From contig NZ_CP043506.1 of the NCBI RefSeq assembly GCF_008365315.1, positions 186,001 through 250,000 of the forward strand: a DNA stretch of 64,000 nt. Direction: 5' to 3'. How positions within the stretch are numbered: the first letter of the stretch is position 1; every line of letters begins with the position of its first letter. Under the pieces are notes generated by a model that did not search any database, was not told the DNA's origin, and worked only from the letters and a program-made list of their open reading frames with translations. Shown in pieces: positions 27,328 through 35,390 of this stretch. The translations under genes and the position numbers were made by a program. Source of the stretch: Acetobacter vaccinii. GTDB lineage: Bacteria > Pseudomonadota > Alphaproteobacteria > Acetobacterales > Acetobacteraceae.

Positions 27328-27855
27328 TTAAAAGCCGCTTCCCTGCCGGGCTGTTGTACGGCTCCAGACATCGTCCTGCGCGCGCCTGTACGGTGGCCGG
27401 GGATGGCAAGAAATAAGATACAGACCCACAGCAAAAACAACGTTGGAAAACGCATTAAACCAGATGGCCATGCCAAAACTGGGGGGCGATGTCAGGGCCT
27501 GATAGAGCACATACAGCGTAAACGGAATGGACAGCACCCGCACGCTAAATAGCATGAGCCGCAGCGGGTTGGGCTTACCCGGCTTGACCAGCACCCGCAG
27601 CCGCCCCAGCCCGATAAAAAACGTCACGCACAGGCACCACACCAGCACGTTAAAAATCATATCGCCAAAGTCGCGCATGCCGGTCATGACAAAGACGGCA
27701 ATGATCGACACTGCCGACAGCAGGACAGATCCAAGCTGACAGCTCATCCCTGCCTCAAACGCAGAAAACCGCTCAGGCAGCCTGTCAGCCAAGGGCTGGC
27801 AGAGTTCATCCAGCAGCCAGTTATCGGCCCGTGTAATGTATTGTCCCACTGTCAT
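27328..27855 (-). CDS. Uncharacterised four-helix membrane protein
   Basis: A 175-residue protein with four hydrophobic segments (about residues 44-60, 66-84, 100-120 and 128-148) after a polar N-terminus (ITRADNWLLDELCQPLADRL). The positively charged C-terminal tail (HPRPPYRRAQDDVWSR) suggests a cytoplasmic end. I do not recognise the family. It is convergent with ccmI and transcribed in the same direction as the YidB gene about 100 bases upstream. Confidence 0.7.
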   Translation of the reverse strand: MTVGQYITRADNWLLDELCQPLADRLPERFSAFEAGMSCQLGSVLLSAVSIIAVFVMTGMRDFGDMIFNVLVWCLCVTFFIGLGRLRVLVKPGKPNPLRLMLFSVRVLSIPFTLYVLYQALTSPPSFGMAIWFNAFSNVVFAVGLYLISCHPRPPYRRAQDDVWSRTTARQGSGF

Positions 27856-27954
27856 GCTGTAACTTGTAGCGGATTATCCCCTGACGTGCACGTCACCGCG
27901 CTGCAAGGCTGGATGAAAAAAAACGTGTTCCTGCACCCAGCCTGCACTGGGGGA

Positions 27955-28323
27955 TCAGCCCGTATGGGCCTCGTCCGTGGGGACAACGCCCTGCGGGGTT
28001 TTGTCGTTGACGGCTTCGGGCAGGAAATGGGCCAGCGCAGTCAGCACGCTGTCGGCGGGCAGGCCGGTGCGGGACACCAGATCATGCACGACATCGCTGC
28101 CCAGTATGGAGCGGATTTCATCAGGTGTGGCGGGCAGGTTGTCGCTGTGGCCAACCCAGGACCGCACCTTGTCGCCCAGCCCGGCCTGATCGGCTTTTTC
28201 CAGCATGGACTGAATATTCTGCGGCTGAAGCAGGGTCTGTGCCTGCTGTTGCAGCAGGGCCTGCACATCCACACCCAGCAGGCTGCCTACCTTGCCCATC
28301 AGACCGTTCAAAAATTCCGACAT
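27955..28323 (-). CDS. YidB family protein (DUF937)
   Basis: A 122-residue protein. The start at ATG 28323 is preferred (AGAAGG upstream) over the frame extending to 28392. MSEFLNGLMGKVGSLLG, the central GLGDKVRSWVGHSDNLPATPDEI segment, and FLPEAVNDKTPQGVVP at the end match YidB/DUF937 proteins, which are small helical cytoplasmic proteins of unknown function. It is divergent from the FUSC gene with about 230 bases between. Confidence 0.88.
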   Translation of the reverse strand: MSEFLNGLMGKVGSLLGVDVQALLQQQAQTLLQPQNIQSMLEKADQAGLGDKVRSWVGHSDNLPATPDEIRSILGSDVVHDLVSRTGLPADSVLTALAHFLPEAVNDKTPQGVVPTDEAHTG

Positions 28324-28550
28324 ATCAGCCTTCTCTTGCTTGCACATATCCGTGCATCGGGGTGACCATTGCGGGCTACAGGCGCGGTGCATGGGGGTTT
28401 ATAAATTTTCCCTCCGCCTGCATGGCCTGCATTCTCCTGCAACAGGATAGCTGATATGCAGTGGAACCCATAAGGAAAAACCACACGATCACGCTACGGT
28501 GGGGATGAATTTTCCCCTTCTCCCGTCAGCCGCAACCTGAAGTAGCCGCC

Positions 28551-30734
28551 GTGTCTGCCCTCCCGTTTTCATTGCTTGCCCGGATCGGCTTATTCCGTAA
28601 TTTCCGGCCGCTGGACCGACCCGGTAGCCAGCGGGTGCTGCCGCTCGCCTGGCTGCTGTCGCCCTCGCCTTCCGCCCTGCGCTTTGCCGTGTGCAGCACC
28701 ATTGCCGCACTGCTCTCGCTCGTTATCGCCATGTGGATGGAACTGGACGACCCGCAATGGGCCCCCATGACTGTCTGGATCGTGGCCCAGGGCTCCCGCG
28801 GGGAGAGCCTGTCCAAAGCGCGCTGGCGTCTGGTGGGCACCATGGGCGGGGTGGTCATGTCCATTACCGTCATTTCAGCCTTTAACCAACAACCCTGGCT
28901 TTTCTTTCCGGCTCTGGCGCTGTGGATGGGCGGCTGCTGCATGCTGGCCACGCTGGTGCGTAACTTCCGCTCCTATTCGCTGGTTCTGGCTGGCTATACG
29001 ACTGCCATTATCGCGACCGCAGCCATCCCCCACCCTGAAAACATCTTCATGATCGCCATGTCCCGCGCGACCTATATTGTGCTGGGCATTGTGTGCGAAA
29101 GCACCGTGGCAGGGCTGTTTGCCCCCAATCTGGCGGCAACGGCCCGCCGTAACATGCGCGACAAGCTGCGGACGGCACTTAGCGGGGTGTCCGAAAGTGT
29201 AGCCAGCCTGCTGTCGGGCGATAATGAAGCCCTTGTGCGCTCCCGCGCGATGTTTGCGCCGCTGTTGTCCATTAACGACCAGATCGAATTTTCTGAAGTG
29301 GAAATGGGCCCCCATGGGCACGAAGGCGACCATGCCCGTGCCGCACTGGCGGCCGTGTCGGTGCTGCTGTCACGTGGGTTGGGCATGGCGGTGCGGCTGC
29401 ATTATGTCCAGACTGACCAGCCGGTCTTTCGCGAGACTGCGGCCAAGGTCAGTGAATTCCTCACCTCCCTGCCCAAGAGCCTGAACTCCGACATCCATGT
29501 GCATGAGCTGTTACGCGGCCTGCAACTGCTACGCGCTGAATGCCACCAGAAGATTGTGGATGCGCTGACGCAGGAAATCGGCAACGCTTTTGACATTACC
29601 GCCGACCACGACCAGATCCCCGCCATGCTGGACGGTCGTATCCTGCACAATGCGCTGGATGAACTGCTGGGTGAGCTGGAACAGGCCATCCGGGAATATG
29701 ATGCCAGCCAGCATTTTATCCGGGGTGACCACTTCCGCTTCCGCCTGCAATCCCACACCGACCAGCGCGAAGCCTGCTACAATGGCGTGCGGGCCATGGT
29801 GGCCATTACTGCCAGCGGGTTGATATGGGAGTGCACGGCCTGGTCCGACGGCCTGCCGTTCATTACCTTTGTGGCCATGGTGTGCGGGCTGTTTGCCACG
29901 CGTGAAAACCCGGTTGTGGCCACGACACAGTTCATGGTCGGCGGGTTGTGGGCGGCTGTCGTTGCCTTCGTGCTGGTCTTCCTGATCCTGCCAACACAGG
30001 CGGATTACGAAATCCTTGTCGCCACCCTTGCCCTGCCCATGATTGCAGGAGGGCTTGCCGCGCGGAACGCAGGCACGGCCCTGCATTCCGCTGCCTATAC
30101 GCTGCTGCTGCCCAACTTTGTACATCCGCTCAATCAGGGGCGCGTGAACGAGGTGGCATGGTTCAATTCAACCATTGCCATCCTGCTGGGTGTCTTTTTT
30201 GCTGTTCTGATCTTCCGCGCCGTGCTGCCCTTTAGCAGTGGGGCAGAGCGCTGGCGCATGCGCCGGGCTATCCTGCGTGACCTGCGCACGCTGGCCTCGG
30301 CCGACCCCGTGCCGCTGACACAGGACTGGATTGCCCGCAATATCGACCGCTTCTCGCGCCTGATCCGCCATGCTGGCCCCACGCCCTCACCCACGATCGA
30401 AGGCTGCCTGCAGGGCACGTTGGCCGCCATGACCATTGGCCTGAACGTTATCCGGCTCCGCACGCTGTTACAGCGCAACCAGATCCCGCCCGGCTCACGC
30501 AGAGCGCTGGAAATTGTCATGACACGCATGAGCCACTTTACCGGCCGCTATGGCCACACCGCCCATGCCGCACGGGTCGCCACGTCAATCCTGCGCCGTC
30601 AGGAAGCCAGCGAGCCCAACATAGCCACGCGTATTGAGCTCACCCGTGCCATTACCTACCTGATTGTGGTGTCTCACGAACTGGATGCCAATGCGGTGTT
30701 CCTTGACGCCTCCAAACCCTTCAAGGCGACCTGA
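28551..30734 (+). CDS. FUSC family membrane protein (aromatic acid/toxic compound exporter type)
   Basis: A 727-residue inner-membrane protein with the FUSC (fusaric acid resistance) architecture: two sets of membrane helices, N-terminal (about 45-180) and C-terminal (about 425-560), each followed by a cytoplasmic helical domain. Diagnostic is AALLSLVIAMWMELDDPQWAPMTVWIVAQ, repeated in degenerate form by ITASGLIWECTAWSDGLPFITFVAM. AaeB-like efflux subunits have this form but usually work with an AaeA membrane-fusion partner, and none lies adjacent. The start is GTG 28551; no strong ribosome site is seen. A terminator follows. Confidence 0.88.
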   Translation: MSALPFSLLARIGLFRNFRPLDRPGSQRVLPLAWLLSPSPSALRFAVCSTIAALLSLVIAMWMELDDPQWAPMTVWIVAQGSRGESLSKARWRLVGTMGGVVMSITVISAFNQQPWLFFPALALWMGGCCMLATLVRNFRSYSLVLAGYTTAIIATAAIPHPENIFMIAMSRATYIVLGIVCESTVAGLFAPNLAATARRNMRDKLRTALSGVSESVASLLSGDNEALVRSRAMFAPLLSINDQIEFSEVEMGPHGHEGDHARAALAAVSVLLSRGLGMAVRLHYVQTDQPVFRETAAKVSEFLTSLPKSLNSDIHVHELLRGLQLLRAECHQKIVDALTQEIGNAFDITADHDQIPAMLDGRILHNALDELLGELEQAIREYDASQHFIRGDHFRFRLQSHTDQREACYNGVRAMVAITASGLIWECTAWSDGLPFITFVAMVCGLFATRENPVVATTQFMVGGLWAAVVAFVLVFLILPTQADYEILVATLALPMIAGGLAARNAGTALHSAAYTLLLPNFVHPLNQGRVNEVAWFNSTIAILLGVFFAVLIFRAVLPFSSGAERWRMRRAILRDLRTLASADPVPLTQDWIARNIDRFSRLIRHAGPTPSPTIEGCLQGTLAAMTIGLNVIRLRTLLQRNQIPPGSRRALEIVMTRMSHFTGRYGHTAHAARVATSILRRQEASEPNIATRIELTRAITYLIVVSHELDANAVFLDASKPFKAT

Positions 30735-30748
30735 CACCACAATAAAAA

Positions 30749-30774
30749 CCCGTATTCCTGATCGGGAATACGGG
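30749..30774. terminator. Bidirectional terminator, FUSC gene and minus-strand Mla-like/Kir unit
   Basis: CCCGTATTCC (30749-30758) and GGAATACGGG (30765-30774) form a perfect 10-bp stem with a 6-base loop. On the minus-strand RNA the stem is followed by UUUUUAUU, a classic terminator tail, so it ends the Kir transcript. It also lies just past the FUSC stop. Confidence 0.85.
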
Positions 30775-30819
30775 CTGCCTTGCTACTCTCCTACTCACTG
30801 CGGAACTGGCCCATGCAGG

Positions 30820-31830
30820 CTATGATGCGACATTCTCCACATCATGCAGGCGGCTATAATCGACCGTAATGCGGCCATCCGGGCGAGAGGACATCATATC
30901 CACAAACCGGCAGTTACGCCGCACCTGGTCAAACCTGTAGGTCTCACTGGCAAAGACTGTCTGCCCCAGCGCCTTGTCCACCCCGGTGACAGTCACAATC
31001 AGTTCCGCATCCTTGCGTTCCAGCTCCGACAGGGCAACATCGTGCAAGAGGCTGTCGGGCTTGATGATGTGTTCGAGAATAAACCCAAAACGCAGTTCCG
31101 GCACATGCGACTGCACAAGACCAAGCTGGTCAAACCGCCGGACAAGGTGGCCGTCCTCGCTGACAACCAGCCGGGAGAGCGCGACCTCAACATCCATCGC
31201 CAGAATGACATTAAGCCGCATATTGACAACACGCACACAGAGGGAAGACACAGCCCCCTCCGTTGTCACCAGTACATTCCTGCTGAACTCGAGCTGCGCG
31301 CGCGGACGGGCAAAACGGGCAAACACAACCCCCGTCACCAAGGCTGTCAGCATCATGCCAAAAAACACTTCCAGCGAGACAATGCTGTTGGCGTAAACGC
31401 CAGATGGCATCATGCCGCCATACCCGACGGTGGACAGGGTCTGCACGCTGAAGAAGAAAAGGGACAGCAGCCGGTTAGACCCCAGCCCCGTAAAATGGGC
31501 AGGCCCGGCAGCATAAAGCAGCGCAAAAACCACATTGATGGTCAGGTACGTCAGAATAACTGACAGAGCAAAAACCGACCAGCGAGCAGTCACCGCATGG
31601 TGGTACAGGTCGCCCCAGACCTTGTCTTTCAGGCCGATACGGACAAAGTCACCCGCATCCCGCCGCTCCATCATGGCGCGGGCATGAAAGCGGCGGGTAA
31701 TTTCCCCCGCACTCAGGTCCAGTCGTGCCCAGGCATCATCCGAGTCAGAGGTGTCGGGGGGACCTGCCTTGCCTTGCACCGCAGGCTTGCTGGTCTGCCG
31801 GTCCTTTTCCATCTGGTCAGACAGTTTCAC
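30820..31830 (-). CDS. Inward-rectifier potassium channel, KirBac type
   Basis: A 336-residue tetrameric K+ channel. From GTG 31830 (AAGGGG 6-7 bases upstream), it has a polar N-terminus, outer helix (about 83-107), pore loop with selectivity filter TVGYG (134-138), inner helix (about 147-170), and an immunoglobulin-like cytoplasmic domain with Kir features (LCVRVVNMRLNVILAMDVEVALSRLV; LTHVIKPDSLL-like LEHIIKPDSLLHDV). Known KirBac channels are regulated by pH and lipid. It lies 74 bases after the TPR lipoprotein stop with no terminator between, so it may be the last gene of the Mla-like unit. Confidence 0.93.
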   Translation of the reverse strand: MKLSDQMEKDRQTSKPAVQGKAGPPDTSDSDDAWARLDLSAGEITRRFHARAMMERRDAGDFVRIGLKDKVWGDLYHHAVTARWSVFALSVILTYLTINVVFALLYAAGPAHFTGLGSNRLLSLFFFSVQTLSTVGYGGMMPSGVYANSIVSLEVFFGMMLTALVTGVVFARFARPRAQLEFSRNVLVTTEGAVSSLCVRVVNMRLNVILAMDVEVALSRLVVSEDGHLVRRFDQLGLVQSHVPELRFGFILEHIIKPDSLLHDVALSELERKDAELIVTVTGVDKALGQTVFASETYRFDQVRRNCRFVDMMSSRPDGRITVDYSRLHDVENVAS

Positions 31831-31904
31831 GTCAGCCCCTTTTCATCCCACAGGGACTGAAAACATCTTGTCTTGAGCCTCACGCCGCAACGGAAGCGTG
31901 TTGC

Positions 31905-32843
31905 TTATGGTACGCTCTCTTTAGGCTCTGCAAAGGGGAAGAGCGTGATAGACCCGGCCTTTGCTGCCCAGACTGCGGCATCATCCGCCGGGGGCACGGC
32001 ATCCCCTTTGACAATATCACCATGGGCCAACGTGGCCGCATCCATGGTGTTCAACTTGCCAGACTGGGCGGCCGCACTCTGCGCAGCCTGCGCCCACAAG
32101 GCCCGGGCCTTTTCCGACTGGCCCAGACTTTGGGCAATTTCAGCCTCCAGCACCAAAGCCCGCACCATGTCATGGTAGGCACCAGTCCGTTGGCGCAACC
32201 GAGCCGCTTGGGCTGCAAGCGGGGCGGCCTGGGCCGGATCAGCCCTGCGGATCAGCCGGGCATGCAGCTCGTCCCAGTCGGCCTGATGCAGGGGCGACAA
32301 TGGTTTTTTCAACCCGTCCAACACTGCTGTTGCAGTTTGCAGCCCGGCCCGATCACCCCGTTGGTCCGCCGCAATGCCCACGACCAATGCAGCGCGGGCT
32401 GTCATCTCTGTGTCCGGCCCGTTCAACAGTCCGGCGCCCAGGGTCTGGGCCTTGTCATACTGCCCTAGCCGGTACAGAGCTGCGGCCTCAACCAATGTCA
32501 GATACGGCAATGGGGTGCTGCCCCGCAGTTGCACTGCCTTGCGGGTTGCCTGTGCCGTGTCCAGCGCCTGCTGGGGCAGATTGCCTGCCAACTGGGAGAC
32601 TGCCAGATCATACCCGGCTTCCGCCAGGTCAGCGCTACTGTCATGCAACAGCGCAAGGTTGGCGGCCTTGCGGTATTGGGTCTGGGCAACGGTGTAACGC
32701 CCCAGTTCGAAGGAATCCCGGCCCGCTGTCATCAACTGGTCCCACTGGGAATCTTCAAACGCAGCGGGTTCTTCCTTTGCGCCACCGCAGCCCGCAAGTG
32801 CGAACAGCACGGCCAGAGGGGCCAGACGTACAAGGCGGGTCAT
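31905..32843 (-). CDS. TPR-containing lipoprotein in the Mla-like operon
   Basis: A 312-residue lipoprotein with lipobox LAGC (Cys about 18), then repeated helix pairs resembling TPRs: DSFELGRYTVAQTQYRKAANLALL, YDLAVSQLAGNLPQQALDTAQATRKAV, AALYRLGQYDKAQTLGAGLL and later HDMVRALVLEAEIAQSLGQSEKARALWAQAAQ. Start ATG 32843 overlaps the mlaD stop by four bases. In other alphaproteobacterial MCE systems this position holds an ABC auxiliary or PqiC-like lipoprotein; here a TPR lipoprotein takes it. Role is unknown but position implies a partner in the periplasm. Confidence 0.85.
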   Translation of the reverse strand: MTRLVRLAPLAVLFALAGCGGAKEEPAAFEDSQWDQLMTAGRDSFELGRYTVAQTQYRKAANLALLHDSSADLAEAGYDLAVSQLAGNLPQQALDTAQATRKAVQLRGSTPLPYLTLVEAAALYRLGQYDKAQTLGAGLLNGPDTEMTARAALVVGIAADQRGDRAGLQTATAVLDGLKKPLSPLHQADWDELHARLIRRADPAQAAPLAAQAARLRQRTGAYHDMVRALVLEAEIAQSLGQSEKARALWAQAAQSAAAQSGKLNTMDAATLAHGDIVKGDAVPPADDAAVWAAKAGSITLFPFAEPKESVP

Positions 32844-33793
32844 GGCCGCACCTCGGACGGGGCCAGGCGATGGTGCCGTGTGACCTTCTGCCCACCCAGC
32901 AGCCACATGCCCCGCAACTGGTCGGTCAGTTTTTCCAGCCCATAGAGTGTTGTCTGCGCCTGCGCGAGCAGGGCTGGCAGGTCTGCCGTGCTGGCCTCCA
33001 CATTGCTGGCAATAGCAGGCAGATGGGGCGTGCTGCCTTTAAGATCACCCGAGACAGACTTGAGATTGCCCATCGTGGCATCAGTTTTCTTGAGAATACC
33101 CGCAACCTGCCCTTCGATGGGTTTGAGGCGCGTAATCACGGCGTCGAGGGAGGCCATGACCGTCTCCGCCTGCTTGATCAACTGGTCGTTGGTCATAAGC
33201 TGGCCCACACTGCCCTTGCCTGCATGCATGTCGGTAATGGTGCTGTCCAGCTCGGCCATCATATGCCGTGCACTAGCCAGTGCAGGCATGATCTCGGCCT
33301 GAATACTATTCAGCGTTGCGGTAATCTGGTCCGCAGGGTTGGGGGCCGGTGTTGCGGGAATAACCGCATAGCTCCAGTCCATAGCCTCCCCATGCCCACG
33401 GCTGAGGTCAAGATACGCAGCACCGGTCACAATCAACTGCCGCCGGATCAGGGCTGTGCTGTCACGCCGGATAAAGGGCTTGGCCTGTGGGTCCAGGTCC
33501 ACCATGGCGTACATCTTGCCAGAGGGGTTGAGCTTGATGGAGCTAATGCTGCCCGCATGCGCCCCCATCAACTGCACATCCCCCCCCACTGTCAGCCCGC
33601 CAACGCCAGAGGGTGGCAGCACAACGCGCAGGCGGGCGGGGGGTGTCAGCCAGTCGCGCAGGACACCGGCCTCCACAACCGAACCTACGAAAATGCCTAT
33701 GCTGAGAAGGACCAGAAAACCCACCCATTCATCTGCATAGCGCAGGGAAATGAGGGGTTTAACCTTCTGTTTCAAGCGGAGCTGGAACATCAA
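32840..33793 (-). CDS. mlaD: MlaD-family (MCE domain) lipid-transport protein
   Basis: A 317-residue protein with one N-terminal helix (about 23-42), an MCE domain (about 50-135; GGLTVGGDVQLMGAHAGSISSIKL and TALIRRQLIVTGAAYLDLS), then a long alpha-helical tail (about 160-300) rich in Ala/Leu/Thr. MCE proteins form hexameric rings that carry phospholipids across the periplasm. It overlaps the degenerate ATPase gene by four bases and the lipoprotein gene by four, so the subunits are made together. Confidence 0.93.
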   Translation of the reverse strand: MMFQLRLKQKVKPLISLRYADEWVGFLVLLSIGIFVGSVVEAGVLRDWLTPPARLRVVLPPSGVGGLTVGGDVQLMGAHAGSISSIKLNPSGKMYAMVDLDPQAKPFIRRDSTALIRRQLIVTGAAYLDLSRGHGEAMDWSYAVIPATPAPNPADQITATLNSIQAEIMPALASARHMMAELDSTITDMHAGKGSVGQLMTNDQLIKQAETVMASLDAVITRLKPIEGQVAGILKKTDATMGNLKSVSGDLKGSTPHLPAIASNVEASTADLPALLAQAQTTLYGLEKLTDQLRGMWLLGGQKVTRHHRLAPSEVRP

Positions 33794-34491
33794 CCCATCC
33801 GTACTGCTACAAGTCCGTTATCGGTAAGCCGCAAGGTTGAGGTGATACCCTGCCGATAATACCGCCCTATGGTATTGCCACGCGCCAGCCAGATGACACC
33901 AGCCCCATGGTCGCGCGCCTGTGTGACTGCCCCCAGAAAAGCGTTGAGCAATTCCTGCGGTGCCCCTTCCAGCGGGTCTTCCAGCAACAGCAGTTGCGGC
34001 TTACCCAGAAAAGCCCGTACACAGCCCGCGCGGCACAGATCCGCCTCGGACATCAGGCTGGGGCTGAGCATGGGCAGGCCAGGCAGACCAAAACGCTCGG
34101 CAAGGTTTGCGGCCTCCAGCAGCACTTCGTCCTGCGGGCGGGTGGTATGGTGCAACTGCTGCAACATGATCGCAATGTGCATGGGCACAAATTCAGGCCA
34201 GCTCCGCCGCTTTGTAATGCGGCCAATACGCCCACGCAGGGCGTTAAGCTCCCGGTCCTTCAGGCTCGTCCAGTCCAGCCCCATAAACTGCACACTGCCG
34301 GATTCCAGCGGCACCAGCCCGCTACAGACATCGGCAAACATGGTGGCGCGTTCCAGGTCATGCACATCCACAAACACGCAGTCCCCCGGCATAAGCCGCA
34401 TGCTGAACGGGACTGGCGGCAGGCCGCTTTCCTCAAACGACGGGACAGCCTTGTTCAGCTCAAGCAGTGGCCCTGCAACATAAGCGCTCAT
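33790..34491 (-). CDS. ABC ATPase-like subunit with degenerate nucleotide-binding motifs
   Basis: A 233-residue protein in the mlaF position. It aligns along its length to MlaF-type ABC ATPases, including the SGLVPLESGSVQFMG and GRIGRITKRRSWPEFVPMHIAIMLQQL regions, but the catalytic motifs are gone. The P-loop position (42-50) reads DVHDLERAT, with no GxxGxGKST. The signature (148-151) is SEAD rather than SGGQ. Walker B (167-173) is LLLLEDP, with Asp and Glu swapped, and the switch His (about 204) is Arg. Only hydrophobic framework is kept. It probably cannot hydrolyse ATP. Normal length and no frameshift argue against a pseudogene. The start follows the mlaE stop by two bases with GGAG upstream. 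Confidence 0.85.
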   Translation of the reverse strand: MSAYVAGPLLELNKAVPSFEESGLPPVPFSMRLMPGDCVFVDVHDLERATMFADVCSGLVPLESGSVQFMGLDWTSLKDRELNALRGRIGRITKRRSWPEFVPMHIAIMLQQLHHTTRPQDEVLLEAANLAERFGLPGLPMLSPSLMSEADLCRAGCVRAFLGKPQLLLLEDPLEGAPQELLNAFLGAVTQARDHGAGVIWLARGNTIGRYYRQGITSTLRLTDNGLVAVRMG

Positions 34492-34493
34492 GC

Positions 34494-35390
34494 CTACAGC
34501 TCCAGACTGAACAGAACGCTGACCACCATCACAATCAGCATCCCGCGGGAGAAGCCGCGCGGCAGCAGGGAACGCAATGTGTCGCTATTTGTGGCAGTCA
34601 GCCCCGTCAGGCAGCCCCCAAGCCCTACAACAAACCCAACGGTAATGAACTTGAGGGGGATAATCACATAATCCGCCCGCGACATAGCTGCTGCCACGTT
34701 GCTGAAGAATGTCCACACAGGGTCGGTAATCACCCCGGAAAGGCGGCTCATAATATACCCGGTCACGAGCGACGCGCAGGAGAACAGAATACCCAGCGTA
34801 AACCCGCCCACGGTAAAGGCCAGCGTCCGGGGCATGACCAGCAGCAGGAAGGGGTCCACCCCCACGGCCTGCATGGAGCGGATTTCCCCCCCCAGTGTCA
34901 GCAGCCCCAGCTCTGTCGTGGACAGCATGCCGTTACGACCCAGCAGCAGAATACCGACCAGAATGGGGGCAATTTCACGCACCACCACGTTAATAAGGAT
35001 AGAGCCGGTCATGGTGGCCAGGCCCGTCAGACCCAGCCAGTAAATGACCTGCGACACAGCCGCCACACCCGTCAGAATACCCGCGAACATGGTGGCAAAC
35101 AGGCCGCCACGGATAATGCTGTTCATGGTGCTGACAAATTCGTACCGGACTGTCCTGCGCCACGAATACACGCGCAGGCTTTCAAACAGCACACCCCAGC
35201 ATGCGCCAAGCATGATCAGCAGAAAGCGCGCCTGCCTGCGGGCCAGGTGCCCCATCCATGCCAGCCTGCGCCGTGCCCAGCGCAGCACCCTCTGGACAGA
35301 CCATGGCTCACGCTCATGCAGGCCATGCACATGGGTTTCGGCCTCGTCAGGCAGGTCGTCATGGTCCTGCGGGGCGGGGGCTCCTGTCAT
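34494..35390 (-). CDS. mlaE: MlaE-family permease
   Basis: A 298-residue inner-membrane permease of the MlaE/YrbE family. Five to six helices and the signature VVREIAPILVGILLLGRNGM followed by the coupling segment GGEIRSMQAVGVDPFLLLVMPRTLAF are clear, where the last part contacts the ATPase in known complexes. A long polar N-terminus (about 70 residues) precedes the first helix. The ATG overlaps the end of the sensor gene by four bases, linking its expression to that of the sensor. Confidence 0.92.
   Translation of the reverse strand: MTGAPAPQDHDDLPDEAETHVHGLHEREPWSVQRVLRWARRRLAWMGHLARRQARFLLIMLGACWGVLFESLRVYSWRRTVRYEFVSTMNSIIRGGLFATMFAGILTGVAAVSQVIYWLGLTGLATMTGSILINVVVREIAPILVGILLLGRNGMLSTTELGLLTLGGEIRSMQAVGVDPFLLLVMPRTLAFTVGGFTLGILFSCASLVTGYIMSRLSGVITDPVWTFFSNVAAAMSRADYVIIPLKFITVGFVVGLGGCLTGLTATNSDTLRSLLPRGFSRGMLIVMVVSVLFSLEL

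Noticed and set aside
32300..33859. 519-codon plus-strand open frame overlapping mlaD and the TPR lipoprotein
   Set aside because: Composition is rich in His, Gln, Pro and Cys, with no recognisable domain, and the opposite strand carries two well-supported genes. It is an antisense shadow of GC-rich codons.
33790..34491. Frameshift as an explanation for the missing P-loop in the MlaF-like protein
   Set aside because: Flanking conserved segments on both sides stay in the same frame with normal spacing, and the other two frames give no GxxGxGKS pattern nearby.
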